NCBI GenBank assembly: GCA_964561105.1
Contig: CAZLOH010000001.1
Span: forward strand, 62,001 to 126,000
Reading direction: 5' to 3'
Source of the DNA: JADLHS01 sp964561105
GTDB taxonomy: Bacteria; Verrucomicrobiota; Verrucomicrobiia; Limisphaerales; JADLHS01
DNA length: 64,000 nt
Part shown: positions 43,111 to 51,780 of the stretch, piece by piece
How positions within the stretch are numbered: the first letter of the stretch is position 1
Layout: each line of letters opens with the position of its first letter
Program-made: the position numbers and the translations under genes
The notes under the pieces: generated by a model
The model's database searches: none
The model's input: the letters and a program-made list of their open reading frames with translations, nothing else
What the model was told of the DNA's origin: nothing

Positions 43111-43149
43111 ACCGGAAGCGCGACAACAACTCCTCACCAACCAATCTTT

Positions 43150-43836
43150 GTGATCACACCTGGCCCCAGCACGAACTTCCGCGCCATCACGTTCGATGTC
43201 GGCGGCACACTGATCGAGCCGTGGCCGTCGGTGGGGCATGTTTATGCCCGGGTGGCCGCACGATTCGGTGTGCGGGATGCTGACCCCAATTGGTTGACGG
43301 GTAATTTCAAACGCGCTTGGCAGGCGCACGCCGGCTTCGATTATGCGCGGGAAAGCTGGTTTGCGCTCGTGCGCGAGACGTGGGGCGAGGCGGGCGCGCG
43401 CCTGCCGACGGAATACTTTCCCGCAGTGTTCGAGCGCTTTTCCGAACCGGACGCCTGGCGGCTCTACGACGATGTGCATCCCGCCCTCACCGCCCTGACC
43501 CAGCATGGCTTCAAGCTGGGTGTGATTTCCAACTGGGACGAGCGTTTGCGTCCATTGCTCACACAGCTCGGACTGACCTCGTACTTTTCCAGCTTCGTCA
43601 TCTCGTGTGAGGTTGGCGCGACCAAGCCCGACCCGCGAGTGTTTCGGCGGGCTGCGGCGGAACTGGCGGTGACACCGGCTGAACTCCTCCATGTGGGCGA
43701 CAGCCACACGATGGACGTGCGAGGCGCGGAAGCAATCGGCGCCACCGGCCGACAGGTGGTGCGCAACGCCGCCGCTTTGAAGCCCGGACAGATTCGATCC
43801 TTGCTGGACGTCGACCCGCTCCGTCACCAGGGCTGA
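43150..43836 (+). CDS. HAD-superfamily hydrolase (HDHD3-like)
   Basis: This 228-residue phosphatase-type protein shows HAD motif I ITFDVGGTLIEPW (about residues 13-25), motif II GVISNWDERL, motif III Lys in GATKPDPRVF and motif IV LHVGDSHTMDVRGAEA. DVGGT lacks the second Asp seen in DxDxT enzymes, as in HDHD3 relatives. The start is GTG at 43150. The substrate is unknown. Confidence 0.85.
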   Translation: MITPGPSTNFRAITFDVGGTLIEPWPSVGHVYARVAARFGVRDADPNWLTGNFKRAWQAHAGFDYARESWFALVRETWGEAGARLPTEYFPAVFERFSEPDAWRLYDDVHPALTALTQHGFKLGVISNWDERLRPLLTQLGLTSYFSSFVISCEVGATKPDPRVFRRAAAELAVTPAELLHVGDSHTMDVRGAEAIGATGRQVVRNAAALKPGQIRSLLDVDPLRHQG

Positions 43837-43912
43837 CGGTTTCTGCCAGGCGTCTGCAAGCGGTTTCCCCCAGCCTGCATATTTCACACGCAGCTTGAAA
43901 GGTTGACGCCCC

Positions 43913-43932
43913 GCCGCGTGAGGGCACGCGGC
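43913..43932. repeat. Hairpin GCCGCGTG-AGGG-CACGCGGC
   Basis: A perfect 8-bp stem with a four-base loop, 76 bp after the HAD gene stop. There is no T-tract; it may be a repeat unit or a weak terminator. Confidence 0.6.
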
Positions 43933-44068
43933 CTACAAACCTTGTTCGCTCAATCCTGAAGGCCAGTTTCCCCAATCCGGCATTACGAGTGTGAGGTGCC
44001 CGAGCTAGCCACTGTTTTCTGTCCGGCAGCGGGCGAGAATATGATGTTAAGCTGACTGACGATTCTCA

Positions 44069-44140
44069 GCAGCCGCCAACGGGAGGAGACGGAATCCCTC
44101 GGAGGCACGAATCCTCCCGCCTCGTTACCTCGACGGCTGC
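44069..44140. repeat. Nested 72-bp palindrome
   Basis: Outer arms GCAGCCG (44069-44075) and CGGCTGC (44134-44140) enclose inner arms CGGGAGGA (44080-44087) and TCCTCCCG (44112-44119). The two-level structure suggests a repetitive palindromic element or a structured transcript. Confidence 0.65.
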
Positions 44141-44330
44141 GTATTTTGATACCACTGCTACGCATTTTGCTTATTGCGCCTAATCCTTTGACCGAAACGA
44201 AATCATTGCGGCACTCAATTTCATTCCGTCGGCGAGCGCGTATGGTGGTGGGTGAACGAAACCGTTCGAGCGGATTGATGAAAAACTTTTGGGAATGCAG
44301 GTCGCATCGAAAACCCGGAGACATTCAACC

Positions 44331-45506
44331 ATGACAAATTACCAATATCTAATCATTGGCGGTGGCATGACTGCGGCCGCCGCTGTGGACGGCATTCGCG
44401 AAGTAGATTCCACCGGAAGCATCGGATTGATCAGCTCGGAAGCGGACGCGCCCTACGATCGGCCGCCACTCTCGAAAGCGTTGTGGAAAGGCAAGCCGGA
44501 GGACGGCATCTGGCGCAAGCTGGACGACAAACAGGTCAAACTTCAACTTGGTTGCACCATCAAGGAAATCGTCCCCGAATCGAAACGCGTTGTGGCAGAG
44601 ACCGGAGAAGTTTTCACCTATCAGAAACTCCTGCTGGCAACGGGTGGTCGGGTGCGTCGGCTCCCGTTTGATGAAGAGCAGATCATTTACTTTCGCACTT
44701 GGGCGGATTACCGCCGGCTGCGCGCGCTCACAGCGGAGGGTCGGCGATTCGCGGTCATCGGCGGCGGCTTCATCGGTTCGGAAATCGCGGCGGCGCTGGC
44801 CTTGAACGGGAAGGAAGTGGCGCTGGTATTTCCCGGCAAGGACATCGGAGATCGGGTGTTCCCGCGTGAGCTAGCGCAATTCCTTACCAAGTTCTACCAG
44901 CAAAAAGGCGTGGAGGTGGTGGCGGGGGAAAAAGTCACCGGTTTGAAAACGCTCGCCAATCAATGCGTCTTGAACACCGACACCCACCGGAAAATCGTGG
45001 CCGACGGTGTCGTGGCCGGCCTCGGCATCGAACCGAATGTTGAGCTGGCGCAGGCGGCCGGGCTGAAGGTGGAAAACGGCATTGTCGTGGATGAATACCT
45101 GCGCACCAGCCAGCCGGAGATTTATGCCGCGGGCGACGTGGCTTCGTTCCCCAACAAAGCCCTGGGCAAACGCCTGCGCGTCGAACACGAGGACAATGCG
45201 AATTCCATGGGGCGGTTGGCCGGGCGCAACCTGGCGGGCCGATCCGAACCGTATGATCATTTGCCTTCGTTTTATTCCGACCTGTTCGAGCTGGGATACG
45301 AAGCCGTCGGCGAGTTGGATGCGCGGCTCGAAACCGTTGCCGACTGGAAGCAACCCAATCAGGAAGGGGTCATTTACTATCTGAAAGATCACCGCGTGCG
45401 CGGCGTGCTGTTGTGGAATGTCTGGGGCCAGGTGGATGCGGCGCGCGCGTTGATCGCCGAGCCCGGCCCGTTTCGCCCGAACGATCTCAAAGGTCGCCTG
45501 AAATAA
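44331..45506 (+). CDS. FAD-dependent pyridine nucleotide-disulfide oxidoreductase (AIF/ferredoxin reductase-like)
   Basis: This 391-residue flavoprotein has the FAD dinucleotide fold YLIIGGGMTAAAAVDGI, the PYDRPPLSK loop near residue 43, a second NAD(P) fold FAVIGGGFIGSEIAAAL and the FAD motif EIYAAGDVASF. It resembles AIF-type and rubredoxin/ferredoxin reductases, which move electrons from NAD(P)H to an electron carrier. The ATG at 44331 follows CGGAG at long spacing. It ends two bases before the transaldolase start, so the two are co-transcribed. Confidence 0.88.
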   Translation: MTNYQYLIIGGGMTAAAAVDGIREVDSTGSIGLISSEADAPYDRPPLSKALWKGKPEDGIWRKLDDKQVKLQLGCTIKEIVPESKRVVAETGEVFTYQKLLLATGGRVRRLPFDEEQIIYFRTWADYRRLRALTAEGRRFAVIGGGFIGSEIAAALALNGKEVALVFPGKDIGDRVFPRELAQFLTKFYQQKGVEVVAGEKVTGLKTLANQCVLNTDTHRKIVADGVVAGLGIEPNVELAQAAGLKVENGIVVDEYLRTSQPEIYAAGDVASFPNKALGKRLRVEHEDNANSMGRLAGRNLAGRSEPYDHLPSFYSDLFELGYEAVGELDARLETVADWKQPNQEGVIYYLKDHRVRGVLLWNVWGQVDAARALIAEPGPFRPNDLKGRLK

Positions 45507-45508
45507 TT

Positions 45509-46645
45509 ATGAAAACCAATCCCTTGTTGAAAGTGAATGAACTCGGCCAGTCCATCTGGCTGGATTACACCCGGCGCGATCTGGTCGCCAGCGGTGAACT
45601 ACGACGACTGATCCAACAAGACGAGTTGAGCGGGATGACCTCCAATCCGTCCATCTTCGAGAAAGCCATCGTGGGCAGCAAGATTTACGAAGACGACATT
45701 GGGAAACTGGCGGCCCAGGGCAGGAGCCCCACGTTGATTTATGAATCGCTCAGCCAGCACGACGTGCGGGAGGCGGCGGACGTGTTTCGCCCGGTGTATG
45801 ATCGAACGCAGGCGGGCGATGGTTATGTGAGCCTGGAGGTCAATCCGCACCTGGCGCACGACACCGAAGGCACGATCACCGAAGCGCGCCGTTTGTGGCG
45901 GGCGCTGGATCGGCCCAACGTCTTCATCAAAGTCCCGGCCACGAAAGCCGGACTGCCGGCGATCCAGCAACTCATCAGTGAAGGAATCAACGTCAACATC
46001 ACGTTGCTTTTCGGGCTGCCGCGCTATCAGCAAGTCGCCGCCGCGTATCTCACGGGGCTGGAGGCACGGGCGTCGAGGGGTGAAACCGTCAAACACGTCG
46101 CCTCGGTGGCCAGCTTTTTCGTGAGCCGCATTGATACGCTGGTGGATGCGATGCTGGAAAAGTTGATCGCGTCCGGCGGCACCGCTGCCGAAAGCGCGAA
46201 GAAGCTGCGCGGTCAGGTGGCGGTCGCCAGCGCGAAACTGGCGTATCAGAATTACAAAGAGATTTTCCAAGGGGAACGCTTTCGGAAACTGGCTGACCGG
46301 GGTGCCCGCGTCCAACGGCTGTTGTGGGCCAGCACCAGCACCAAAAACCCCGCCTATGGCGATCTGAAATATGTCGAATCGCTCATCGGGCCGGACACGG
46401 TCAACACGGTCACGGTCCAGACCCTGGACGCCTATCGCGACCACGGCCAGCCCCAGCTCCGCTTGGAAGAGAATGTCGCCGCAGCGCGGGAGGTTTTACA
46501 ACAGCTTCCGCAAGCAGGCCTCAACCTGGATCAGGTGACCCAGCAACTGGAAGACGAAGGCGTGGAAAAATTCAACCAGGCGTTCGACCAGTTGATGAAC
46601 TCTTTGACACAAAAAACATCCGTTCAACCATTAACTCGCACTTAA
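45509..46645 (+). CDS. tal: Transaldolase
   Basis: This 378-residue cytoplasmic enzyme transfers a dihydroxyacetone unit in the pentose phosphate pathway. It shows SGMTSNPSIFEKAI near residue 35, the Schiff-base Lys in RPNVFIKVPATKAG (about 138) and WASTSTKNPAYGDLKYVESL (about 272). Length suits the longer bacterial transaldolase type. It is preceded by the FAD reductase and followed two bases later by dps. Confidence 0.95.
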   Translation: MKTNPLLKVNELGQSIWLDYTRRDLVASGELRRLIQQDELSGMTSNPSIFEKAIVGSKIYEDDIGKLAAQGRSPTLIYESLSQHDVREAADVFRPVYDRTQAGDGYVSLEVNPHLAHDTEGTITEARRLWRALDRPNVFIKVPATKAGLPAIQQLISEGINVNITLLFGLPRYQQVAAAYLTGLEARASRGETVKHVASVASFFVSRIDTLVDAMLEKLIASGGTAAESAKKLRGQVAVASAKLAYQNYKEIFQGERFRKLADRGARVQRLLWASTSTKNPAYGDLKYVESLIGPDTVNTVTVQTLDAYRDHGQPQLRLEENVAAAREVLQQLPQAGLNLDQVTQQLEDEGVEKFNQAFDQLMNSLTQKTSVQPLTRT

Positions 46646-46647
46646 AC

Positions 46648-47160
46648 ATGAAAAAGACATTAACCGAAGCGCCCAAAATGTATGAGACCGAAAACGACCT
46701 CTCGCTCCAGCGCCGGTCGGAATTGAACGCCTTGATGAATCAGCGCTTGGCGGACGCGGTGGATCTGCAGATGCAGTTGAAACAGGCGCATTGGAATGTG
46801 AAAGGGCCGAGTTTCATCGGCTTGCATGAACTGTTCGACAAGGTGGCGGAAGCCGTGGAGTCCTACGTGGACATGATTGCCGAACGCATCGTGCAACTGG
46901 GCGGTGTGGCCGAAGGCACGGTGCGGGCGGCGGCGGCCCGCTCCCGGCTCGACGAGTATCCACTGACCATCGCCGATGGCCTGGCGCACGTCGAAGCCGT
47001 GGCCCGCGCCCTCTCCACGTTTGGACAGGAAGCGCGCAACACGATCAGCGAGGCGGATGAGTTGGACGATGCCGACACCGCGGACCTGTTCACCGAAATT
47101 TCGCGCGGCATAGACAAATGGCTGTGGTTCGTCGAAGCCCATTCCCAGGCGACGAAGTAA
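46648..47160 (+). CDS. dps: Dps-family DNA-binding ferritin-like protein
   Basis: This 170-residue ferritin-like protein forms dodecamers that oxidise and store iron and protect DNA in oxidative stress. The ferroxidase signature is present: KQAHWNVKGPSFIGLHELFD (about 40-59) followed by VDMIAERIVQLGG. A short polar N-terminus precedes it. It is two bases after the transaldolase stop, so one stress-related transcript is likely. Confidence 0.94.
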   Translation: MKKTLTEAPKMYETENDLSLQRRSELNALMNQRLADAVDLQMQLKQAHWNVKGPSFIGLHELFDKVAEAVESYVDMIAERIVQLGGVAEGTVRAAAARSRLDEYPLTIADGLAHVEAVARALSTFGQEARNTISEADELDDADTADLFTEISRGIDKWLWFVEAHSQATK

Positions 47161-47216
47161 ATGCCGCTTTTTTATTTGCACACTGAACCAAGAAACCAAA
47201 CAACCAAGGAAGAATC

Positions 47217-47663
47217 ATGAGTACACCGATTGTAGATCGCGATCTGACCAAACAAGCCCCCGCCAGCCCGCGCGAACGCGTGGGTGGGTTCGTCATTGCG
47301 AAACGAGCGACGGACAAATGCCGCGCCAGCCTCAAAGGCAAGCTCGGCGAGTATAATTACGATTGTCCGGTGGACAACGAGCTGTTCGGCTTCAAAGGCA
47401 TCACCAGCCAACAGTTCACGGCGGCGGTCAAGGCAGCGAAGACGTACGAAGAAGTCGGCGACTGGCTGAACGCCAACGGCACCAAAAAAACACCCAAGGA
47501 AATCAAAGCCTGGTCGGATGCCGTGGAAGCCGACAGCCTGATGAAGGATCCGGCCAAGCGCTCCTACTTCGTCGAACGCTGCACCAAACTCGGACTGAAG
47601 CCGGAGAAAAGCACGACGTTTGACTGGCTCGAAGCCGACGACCGCGCGAGTTTCCGAAACTGA
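47217..47663 (+). CDS. DUF5069 domain protein
   Basis: This 148-residue soluble protein has the DUF5069 pattern (ERVGGFVIAKRATDKCRASL, GEYNYDCPVDNELFGF, and a C-terminal FDWLEADD). The function of the family is unknown. AAGGA precedes the ATG at normal spacing. It follows dps and precedes a DUF488 gene, in a run of stress-associated genes. Confidence 0.8.
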   Translation: MSTPIVDRDLTKQAPASPRERVGGFVIAKRATDKCRASLKGKLGEYNYDCPVDNELFGFKGITSQQFTAAVKAAKTYEEVGDWLNANGTKKTPKEIKAWSDAVEADSLMKDPAKRSYFVERCTKLGLKPEKSTTFDWLEADDRASFRN

Positions 47664-47708
47664 CCGTTGCGGAAATTTCGTCGCGAGCACCGTCAACCCA
47701 CTGAGCCA

Positions 47709-48338
47709 ATGCAAGCGAGGAAGCCGCGCACGCAGTCGAACGGAATGCCCGTCGTGTTGACCGTCGGACATTCCACGCGGCCACTCGCCGAATTCATCCG
47801 TTTGTTGCAGATTCACGCAGTGACGCGCGTGGTGGATGTGCGCACCGTGCCCCGCTCGCGGCACAATCCGCAGTTTAACCTGGAAACACTCGCGACAGCC
47901 TTGCCGCAGGCGGGCTTGAGCTACATTCATCTTCCCGGCCTGGGCGGATTGCGTCATGCCAAACGCGATTCGCCACTCAATCGAGGCTGGCGCAATGCCT
48001 CGTTCCGGGGGTTTGCCGATTACATGCAAACCCCGGAATTTGCCCGGAGCTTGAAACAGTTGATCCGCCTGACCCGGCACGACCGGATTGCGTTGATGTG
48101 CGCCGAGGCGGTCCCGTGGCGGTGTCATCGTTCGTTGATTGCCGACGCGCTGCTGGTCCGCGGCATCCGCACCGAAGACATCATGAGCCCAACTCGTCGT
48201 CAGGTTCACACGCTGACGCCCTTTGCCCGGCGGCGTGGCACCACGATCACCTACCCCAACGAAGTCGTGCGGCGAAAGGCCAAGCCGTCAACGGCCATCG
48301 TGGTGGATCCAGCCTCAACGATAACCGACCATGATTGA
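47709..48338 (+). CDS. DUF488 family protein
   Basis: This protein of 209 residues matches DUF488: VLTVGHSTRPLAEFIRLLQ near the start, VVDVRTVPRSRHNPQF, LPGLGGLR and the cysteine motif ALMCAEAVPWRCHRSLIAD. The family is of unknown function, often beside DNA-repair or oxidative-stress genes. I preferred ATG 47709 over TTG 47667, which lies four bases after the previous stop; the extra residues show no family similarity. Its stop overlaps the next ATG. Confidence 0.85.
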   Translation: MQARKPRTQSNGMPVVLTVGHSTRPLAEFIRLLQIHAVTRVVDVRTVPRSRHNPQFNLETLATALPQAGLSYIHLPGLGGLRHAKRDSPLNRGWRNASFRGFADYMQTPEFARSLKQLIRLTRHDRIALMCAEAVPWRCHRSLIADALLVRGIRTEDIMSPTRRQVHTLTPFARRRGTTITYPNEVVRRKAKPSTAIVVDPASTITDHD

Positions 48339-48930
48339 CTACAAAATCTCCAACCAGGCGAAGATCCTGTTTGTGGGCATCAACCCGCATCCGGGTTCTC
48401 ATCGGCGGGGCGTGCCCTTTTCCAACAACAAAATGTTCTGGTATCTGCTCAATCGCGCCGGCCTGTTGAACGAACTGGACCGCGATCTCAAAAATGATGA
48501 ATCGCTCAAGCGCATTTACGATGACAAATTCATGCCGCAGTACGCGCTGAACTTTGTGAACCTGGTGGATCGCCCGACGGTGGATGTGACCGAACTGACC
48601 AAAGGCGAGGAGCAGATGGGCGTGCGCCGCGCGCGGCGGATTATCCGGTTGCGCCGGCCCAAAGTGGTTTGCTTTATCGGCAAGGTGACCTTCAACACCT
48701 TTCACGGCATCCGGGAATGTGACTTCGGCTGGCAGCCGGAAATTGAAAACACCAAAACCTATCTGATGCACTTTCCGATCCGGGGTCTGGCCTCCATCCG
48801 CGTGAAGGAATTGCAGGCGATCAAGCGCGCGGCGGAGTTGGGTGAGGACAAAGGCAAACCCAAAAACGCGCGGCCAGCGAAGCCGATCCGAAATGGCCAG
48901 CCCGGCAGGTCATCTCGGCGGCCAAAATAA
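48331..48930 (+). CDS. mug: Mug/TDG-type mismatch uracil-DNA glycosylase
   Basis: This 199-residue protein belongs to the uracil-DNA glycosylase superfamily. It shows the Mug-type motif 1 VGINPHPGSHRRGVPFSNN (about 15-33), motif YALNFVNLVDRPT, and the strand PKVVCFIGKVTF. Such enzymes remove uracil or thymine from G mismatches. The C-terminal 35 residues are Lys/Arg/Pro-rich and probably disordered. It overlaps DUF488. Confidence 0.85.
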   Translation: MIDYKISNQAKILFVGINPHPGSHRRGVPFSNNKMFWYLLNRAGLLNELDRDLKNDESLKRIYDDKFMPQYALNFVNLVDRPTVDVTELTKGEEQMGVRRARRIIRLRRPKVVCFIGKVTFNTFHGIRECDFGWQPEIENTKTYLMHFPIRGLASIRVKELQAIKRAAELGEDKGKPKNARPAKPIRNGQPGRSSRRPK

Positions 48931-49280
48931 CGAGGGCCAACGAACTTTCCACGGCCTGCTTGCCCAAATTTTTCGCGGAGAACTTTGAAACCCGCCACGC
49001 CAGTTGGTCGCCGAAGCAGGCTGACCTGCAAATGTCACAAACTCACCCTGCACGCGGCCGTCAATCTCATTTACATCCCACTTCAGCGGGGTGATTCGGC
49101 GTCGGCCCGAAGACCGAACCGCTTCGGTGATTCGGGACCGCCGCCCGATTCCGTCCGCTCGGCGCGGACGGGCTGGTCGCAGCGCGACCAGCACCACCGG
49201 CAAGCAACTGGGATGCGACCGAGGGCAATCGAACCTTTGCAACTGTCGTCCGGCTCGCTACCTTCTGCCGCCAACGCGCC
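48931..49280. other. Intergenic region upstream of the mod gene
   Basis: No convincing gene. It contains the double-hairpin element at 49151-49192. A promoter for mod is expected but no clear hexamers were found. Confidence 0.45.
49151..49192. repeat. Double-hairpin repeat family E, copy E1
   Basis: Hairpin 1 is CCGTCCGC-TCGGC-GCGGACGG (49151-49171) and hairpin 2 is GCTGGTCGC-AGC-GCGACCAGC (49172-49192). A second copy with the same loops and compensatory stem changes is at 55781-55821. This copy lies 90 bp upstream of mod. Confidence 0.8.
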
Positions 49281-51527
49281 ATGGCTAACAATCAGAATCC
49301 GAAACCTCCGACCGTCCGTTATGGACTCGATAATCCGCATCCGCTTTCCCAGCTCAAGACCGAACTGGTCTGGGAGGGCAAATACGATGAATACGGCAAC
49401 CGCCGCGCGGTGGACGTGGCCGGGTGCGCCATGCCGCTGCAAAAGATTGAGACGATTGACGAGCCGCGCAGTCGCGCCGCCGCCGAGGGGCAGATGGAGA
49501 TGTTCGAGCGGAAACTGCTGGCCGCCCGCCCCCTCACCCCGTCCCTCTCCCCCGTCGGGGGAGAGGGTGTCCGCAGGACGGGTGAGGGGGAAGCCTTCCG
49601 CAACCGGCTCATCTGGGGCGACAACAAGCTGGTGATGGCCAGCCTGCTGGCCGAGTTCAAGGGCCGGGTGGACCTTATCTACATTGACCCGCCGTTCGAC
49701 GTGGGCGCGGACTTCACGATGGACGTGCCGATTGGCGACGAGAAGGAGACCGTGGCCAAAGACCAGTCCACGCTCGAAATGGTCGCCTACCGCGACATGT
49801 GGGGCAAAGGCACGGACTCCTACCTCCACATGATGTTCGAGCGCCTCTCGCTCATGAAGGAATTGCTCTCGGAGAAAGGAAGCATCTATGTGCATTGCGA
49901 TTGGAGAATGAACAGTGGATTGCGTTTGTTACTCGACAACGTGTTCGGTGAGCAAAACTTTCAAAGTGAAATACTCTGGAAGCGCAAAGACTCCAACAAG
50001 GCAGGAACAACTCTCGCCGTCGTGACTGACACCATTTTGTTCTATGGCAAAACGGAATCTCCAAAATGGAATCAGCAGTTTCTGCCATATACCGAAGAAC
50101 GAATTGAGAAGGCATATTCCAATGTGGACGAACGCGGCCGTCAGTATGCGTTGGCAGACTTGATGGCGCCTGGCGATCGAAAGGGGACTAAAGCAGACTA
50201 CGAATGGAAAGGCGCACGACCACGTCCTGGACGGCATTGGGCTTATACACTTGAAAAGATGGAGGAACTGGAAACGCAAGGGCGTATCTTTTGGAATGCG
50301 AATGGAATTCCAAAACTGAAAATGTTTCTCGATGAGTCGAAAGGAACACCGCTGCCGAATCTTTGGACAGACATTGCGATGCTCAAGGGCGGCAACGAAT
50401 CCGTTACTTATTCCACTCAGAAACCCGAAGCCCTTCTCGAACGCATCATCAAAGCCAGCAGCAACGAAGGCGACCTGGTGGCCGACTTTTTCTGCGGCAG
50501 CGGCACGACGGGCGCGGTGGCGGAGCGGTTGGGGCGGCGCTGGCTCATGTCGGACCTGGGCCGGTTCGCCATTCACACCAGCCGCAAGCGGTTGATCGAG
50601 TTGCAGCGCACGTTGCACGACGCGGGCCAGCCGTATCGCGCGTTCGACGTTTACAACCTCGGCCGTTACGAGCGCCAGTGGTGGCAGAAGGAACGGCTCC
50701 AAGGCGCGGACGAGGAGCATCGCAAAGTGGTGCTCGGCTTTTACCAGGCGGAGGTGCTGGGAAACCCCTCACCCGGCCTATCGGCCACCCTCTCCCCCTC
50801 CGAGGGGGAGAGGGACGGGGTGAGGGGGCGTTCGTTATCCTCCCCCTATCTCCACGGCAGGAAGGGCCGGGCGTTCTGTTTCGTGGACGGCATTGACAGC
50901 ATCCTCACGCGCGACGAGGTGCGCGCCGTGGCCAAAGCCGCGCGCGAGGCGGGCGCGAAGGAAGTGCATTGTCTGGCGTGGGAATTCGAGATGGATTTGC
51001 GGCTGGTCTGCCACGAGCTGGAGGCGAGCGAAGGGGTGACCATCAAGCTCATCCCGATTCCGCGCGAAATCATGGAGAAGAACCGCACCAGCCCGCCGCC
51101 GTTTCTGGAAGTGGCGGTGCTGGAGGCGGAGGTGGTGTATCGTCCCCTCACCCCATCCCTCTCCCCATCGGATGGGGAGAGGGTGTCCGCAGGACGGGTG
51201 AGGGGTAAGGCGGTGGACATCAAGCTCACCAAATTCCTGCCGTCTCTCGCTGAAGTGCCGAGCAAGGAACTGGCGGCATTGAAGGAGCGCGCGGTGAAGA
51301 GCGGCTTCGATTTCATTGATTTCTGGGCGGTGGATTTCAACTGGCACGAGGACAAGCCGTTCGAGCATCACTGGCAGGATTACCGCACGCGCAAGGATCG
51401 CTCGCTGAAAACCGTGAGTGACGCGGGTTTCGACAAGTATCCCAAGCCCGGCAGATACACGGCCTGCGTGAAGGTGGTGGACGTGTTCGGCTGCGACACA
51501 AGCATCACGGTGGAGGTGAAGGTGTGA
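49281..51527 (+). CDS. Type III-like DNA adenine methyltransferase (Mod) with three in-frame repeat insertions
   Basis: This 748-residue beta-class methyltransferase has the catalytic DPPF motif in YIDPPFDVGADF (about residue 136) and the SAM motif DFFCGSGTTGAVAERLG (about 400-416). It methylates adenine in the recognition sequence that the Res partner cuts when unmodified. Three palindromic repeats are translated within it, at about residues 83-104, 494-517 and 621-643. They lie outside the catalytic motifs, so the enzyme may be intact. Confidence 0.9.
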   Translation: MANNQNPKPPTVRYGLDNPHPLSQLKTELVWEGKYDEYGNRRAVDVAGCAMPLQKIETIDEPRSRAAAEGQMEMFERKLLAARPLTPSLSPVGGEGVRRTGEGEAFRNRLIWGDNKLVMASLLAEFKGRVDLIYIDPPFDVGADFTMDVPIGDEKETVAKDQSTLEMVAYRDMWGKGTDSYLHMMFERLSLMKELLSEKGSIYVHCDWRMNSGLRLLLDNVFGEQNFQSEILWKRKDSNKAGTTLAVVTDTILFYGKTESPKWNQQFLPYTEERIEKAYSNVDERGRQYALADLMAPGDRKGTKADYEWKGARPRPGRHWAYTLEKMEELETQGRIFWNANGIPKLKMFLDESKGTPLPNLWTDIAMLKGGNESVTYSTQKPEALLERIIKASSNEGDLVADFFCGSGTTGAVAERLGRRWLMSDLGRFAIHTSRKRLIELQRTLHDAGQPYRAFDVYNLGRYERQWWQKERLQGADEEHRKVVLGFYQAEVLGNPSPGLSATLSPSEGERDGVRGRSLSSPYLHGRKGRAFCFVDGIDSILTRDEVRAVAKAAREAGAKEVHCLAWEFEMDLRLVCHELEASEGVTIKLIPIPREIMEKNRTSPPPFLEVAVLEAEVVYRPLTPSLSPSDGERVSAGRVRGKAVDIKLTKFLPSLAEVPSKELAALKERAVKSGFDFIDFWAVDFNWHEDKPFEHHWQDYRTRKDRSLKTVSDAGFDKYPKPGRYTACVKVVDVFGCDTSITVEVKV
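49529..49590. repeat. Palindromic repeat family B, copy B1, in mod
   Basis: Outer arms CCCCTCACCC and GGGTGAGGGG, inner arms CCCTCTCCCCC and GGGGGAGAGGG. It is translated as PLTPSLSPVGGEGVRRTGEG. Confidence 0.88.
50764..50828. repeat. Palindromic repeat family B, copy B2, in mod (opposite orientation)
   Basis: It is inverted relative to B1 and B3: ACCCCTCACCCGGCCTATC at the left and AGAGGGACGGGGTGAGGGGG at the right. It is translated as PSPGLSATLSPSEGERDGVR. Confidence 0.88.
51143..51206. repeat. Palindromic repeat family B, copy B3, in mod
   Basis: Same orientation as B1 with outer arms CCCCTCACCC and GGGTGAGGGG. It is translated as PLTPSLSPSDGERVSAGRVR, a different frame from B1 in its second half because of a one-base length difference in the centre. 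Confidence 0.88.
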
Positions 51528-51544
51528 AGACCGGTCCGTTTGGA

Positions 51545-51761
51545 GAATCCCAAAGGGATTCCGTCATCCAGCCCAGGGTTGCGAGGAACGAGCTACCCTG
51601 GGTGACCGGCGAAAAAAGATTCAACCCCAACGGGGTTGCGTCACCCGCGCGCCCGAAGAATTGCCACAACCCCGTTGGGGTTTTTTTCCCTTTCAAATCG
51701 AAACCCAAGGTAGCCGCGTTGCGGCAACCTTGGGCTGAAGGCCGCATCGCCGTTGGCGATG
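51545..51761. repeat. Five-hairpin array between mod and hicA (family D, copy D2)
   Basis: Five inverted repeats follow in series: GAATCCC-AAA-GGGATTC (51545-51561); CCCAGGGT...ACCCTGGG (51572-51602); a 15-bp pair AACCCCAACGGGGTT / AACCCCGTTGGGGTT (51623-51637 / 51668-51682); CCCAAGGT-A-GCCGC-GTT-GCGGC-A-ACCTTGGG (51704-51734); CATCGCC-GTT-GGCGATG (51745-51761). Loops of GTT recur. No protein family is recognised in the open frame here. Confidence 0.85.
51623..51687 (+). terminator. Probable terminator downstream of mod, within the hairpin array
   Basis: A 15-bp inverted repeat, whose 3' arm can also fold on itself as AACCCC-GTT-GGGGTT, is followed by a T-run (51681-51687). This is the classical intrinsic terminator form, about 100 bp after the mod stop. 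Confidence 0.7.
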
Positions 51762-51780
51762 AGCAAACAATTCCACCCCA

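Larger units (their letters stand above)
43837..44330. other. Intergenic region with two palindromic elements
   Basis: No convincing gene. It holds the hairpin at 43913-43932 and the nested palindrome at 44069-44140. The segment 44141-44330 should hold the promoter of the FAD oxidoreductase gene. Confidence 0.5.

Noticed and set aside
43146..43157. TGTGATCACA near the HAD start as a CRP site
   Set aside because: The half-sites overlap instead of being separated by six bases, and the sequence covers the start codon.
49529..51206. The family B repeats as a CRISPR array
   Set aside because: Only three copies, hundreds of bases apart, in both orientations and inside a gene; no spacers.
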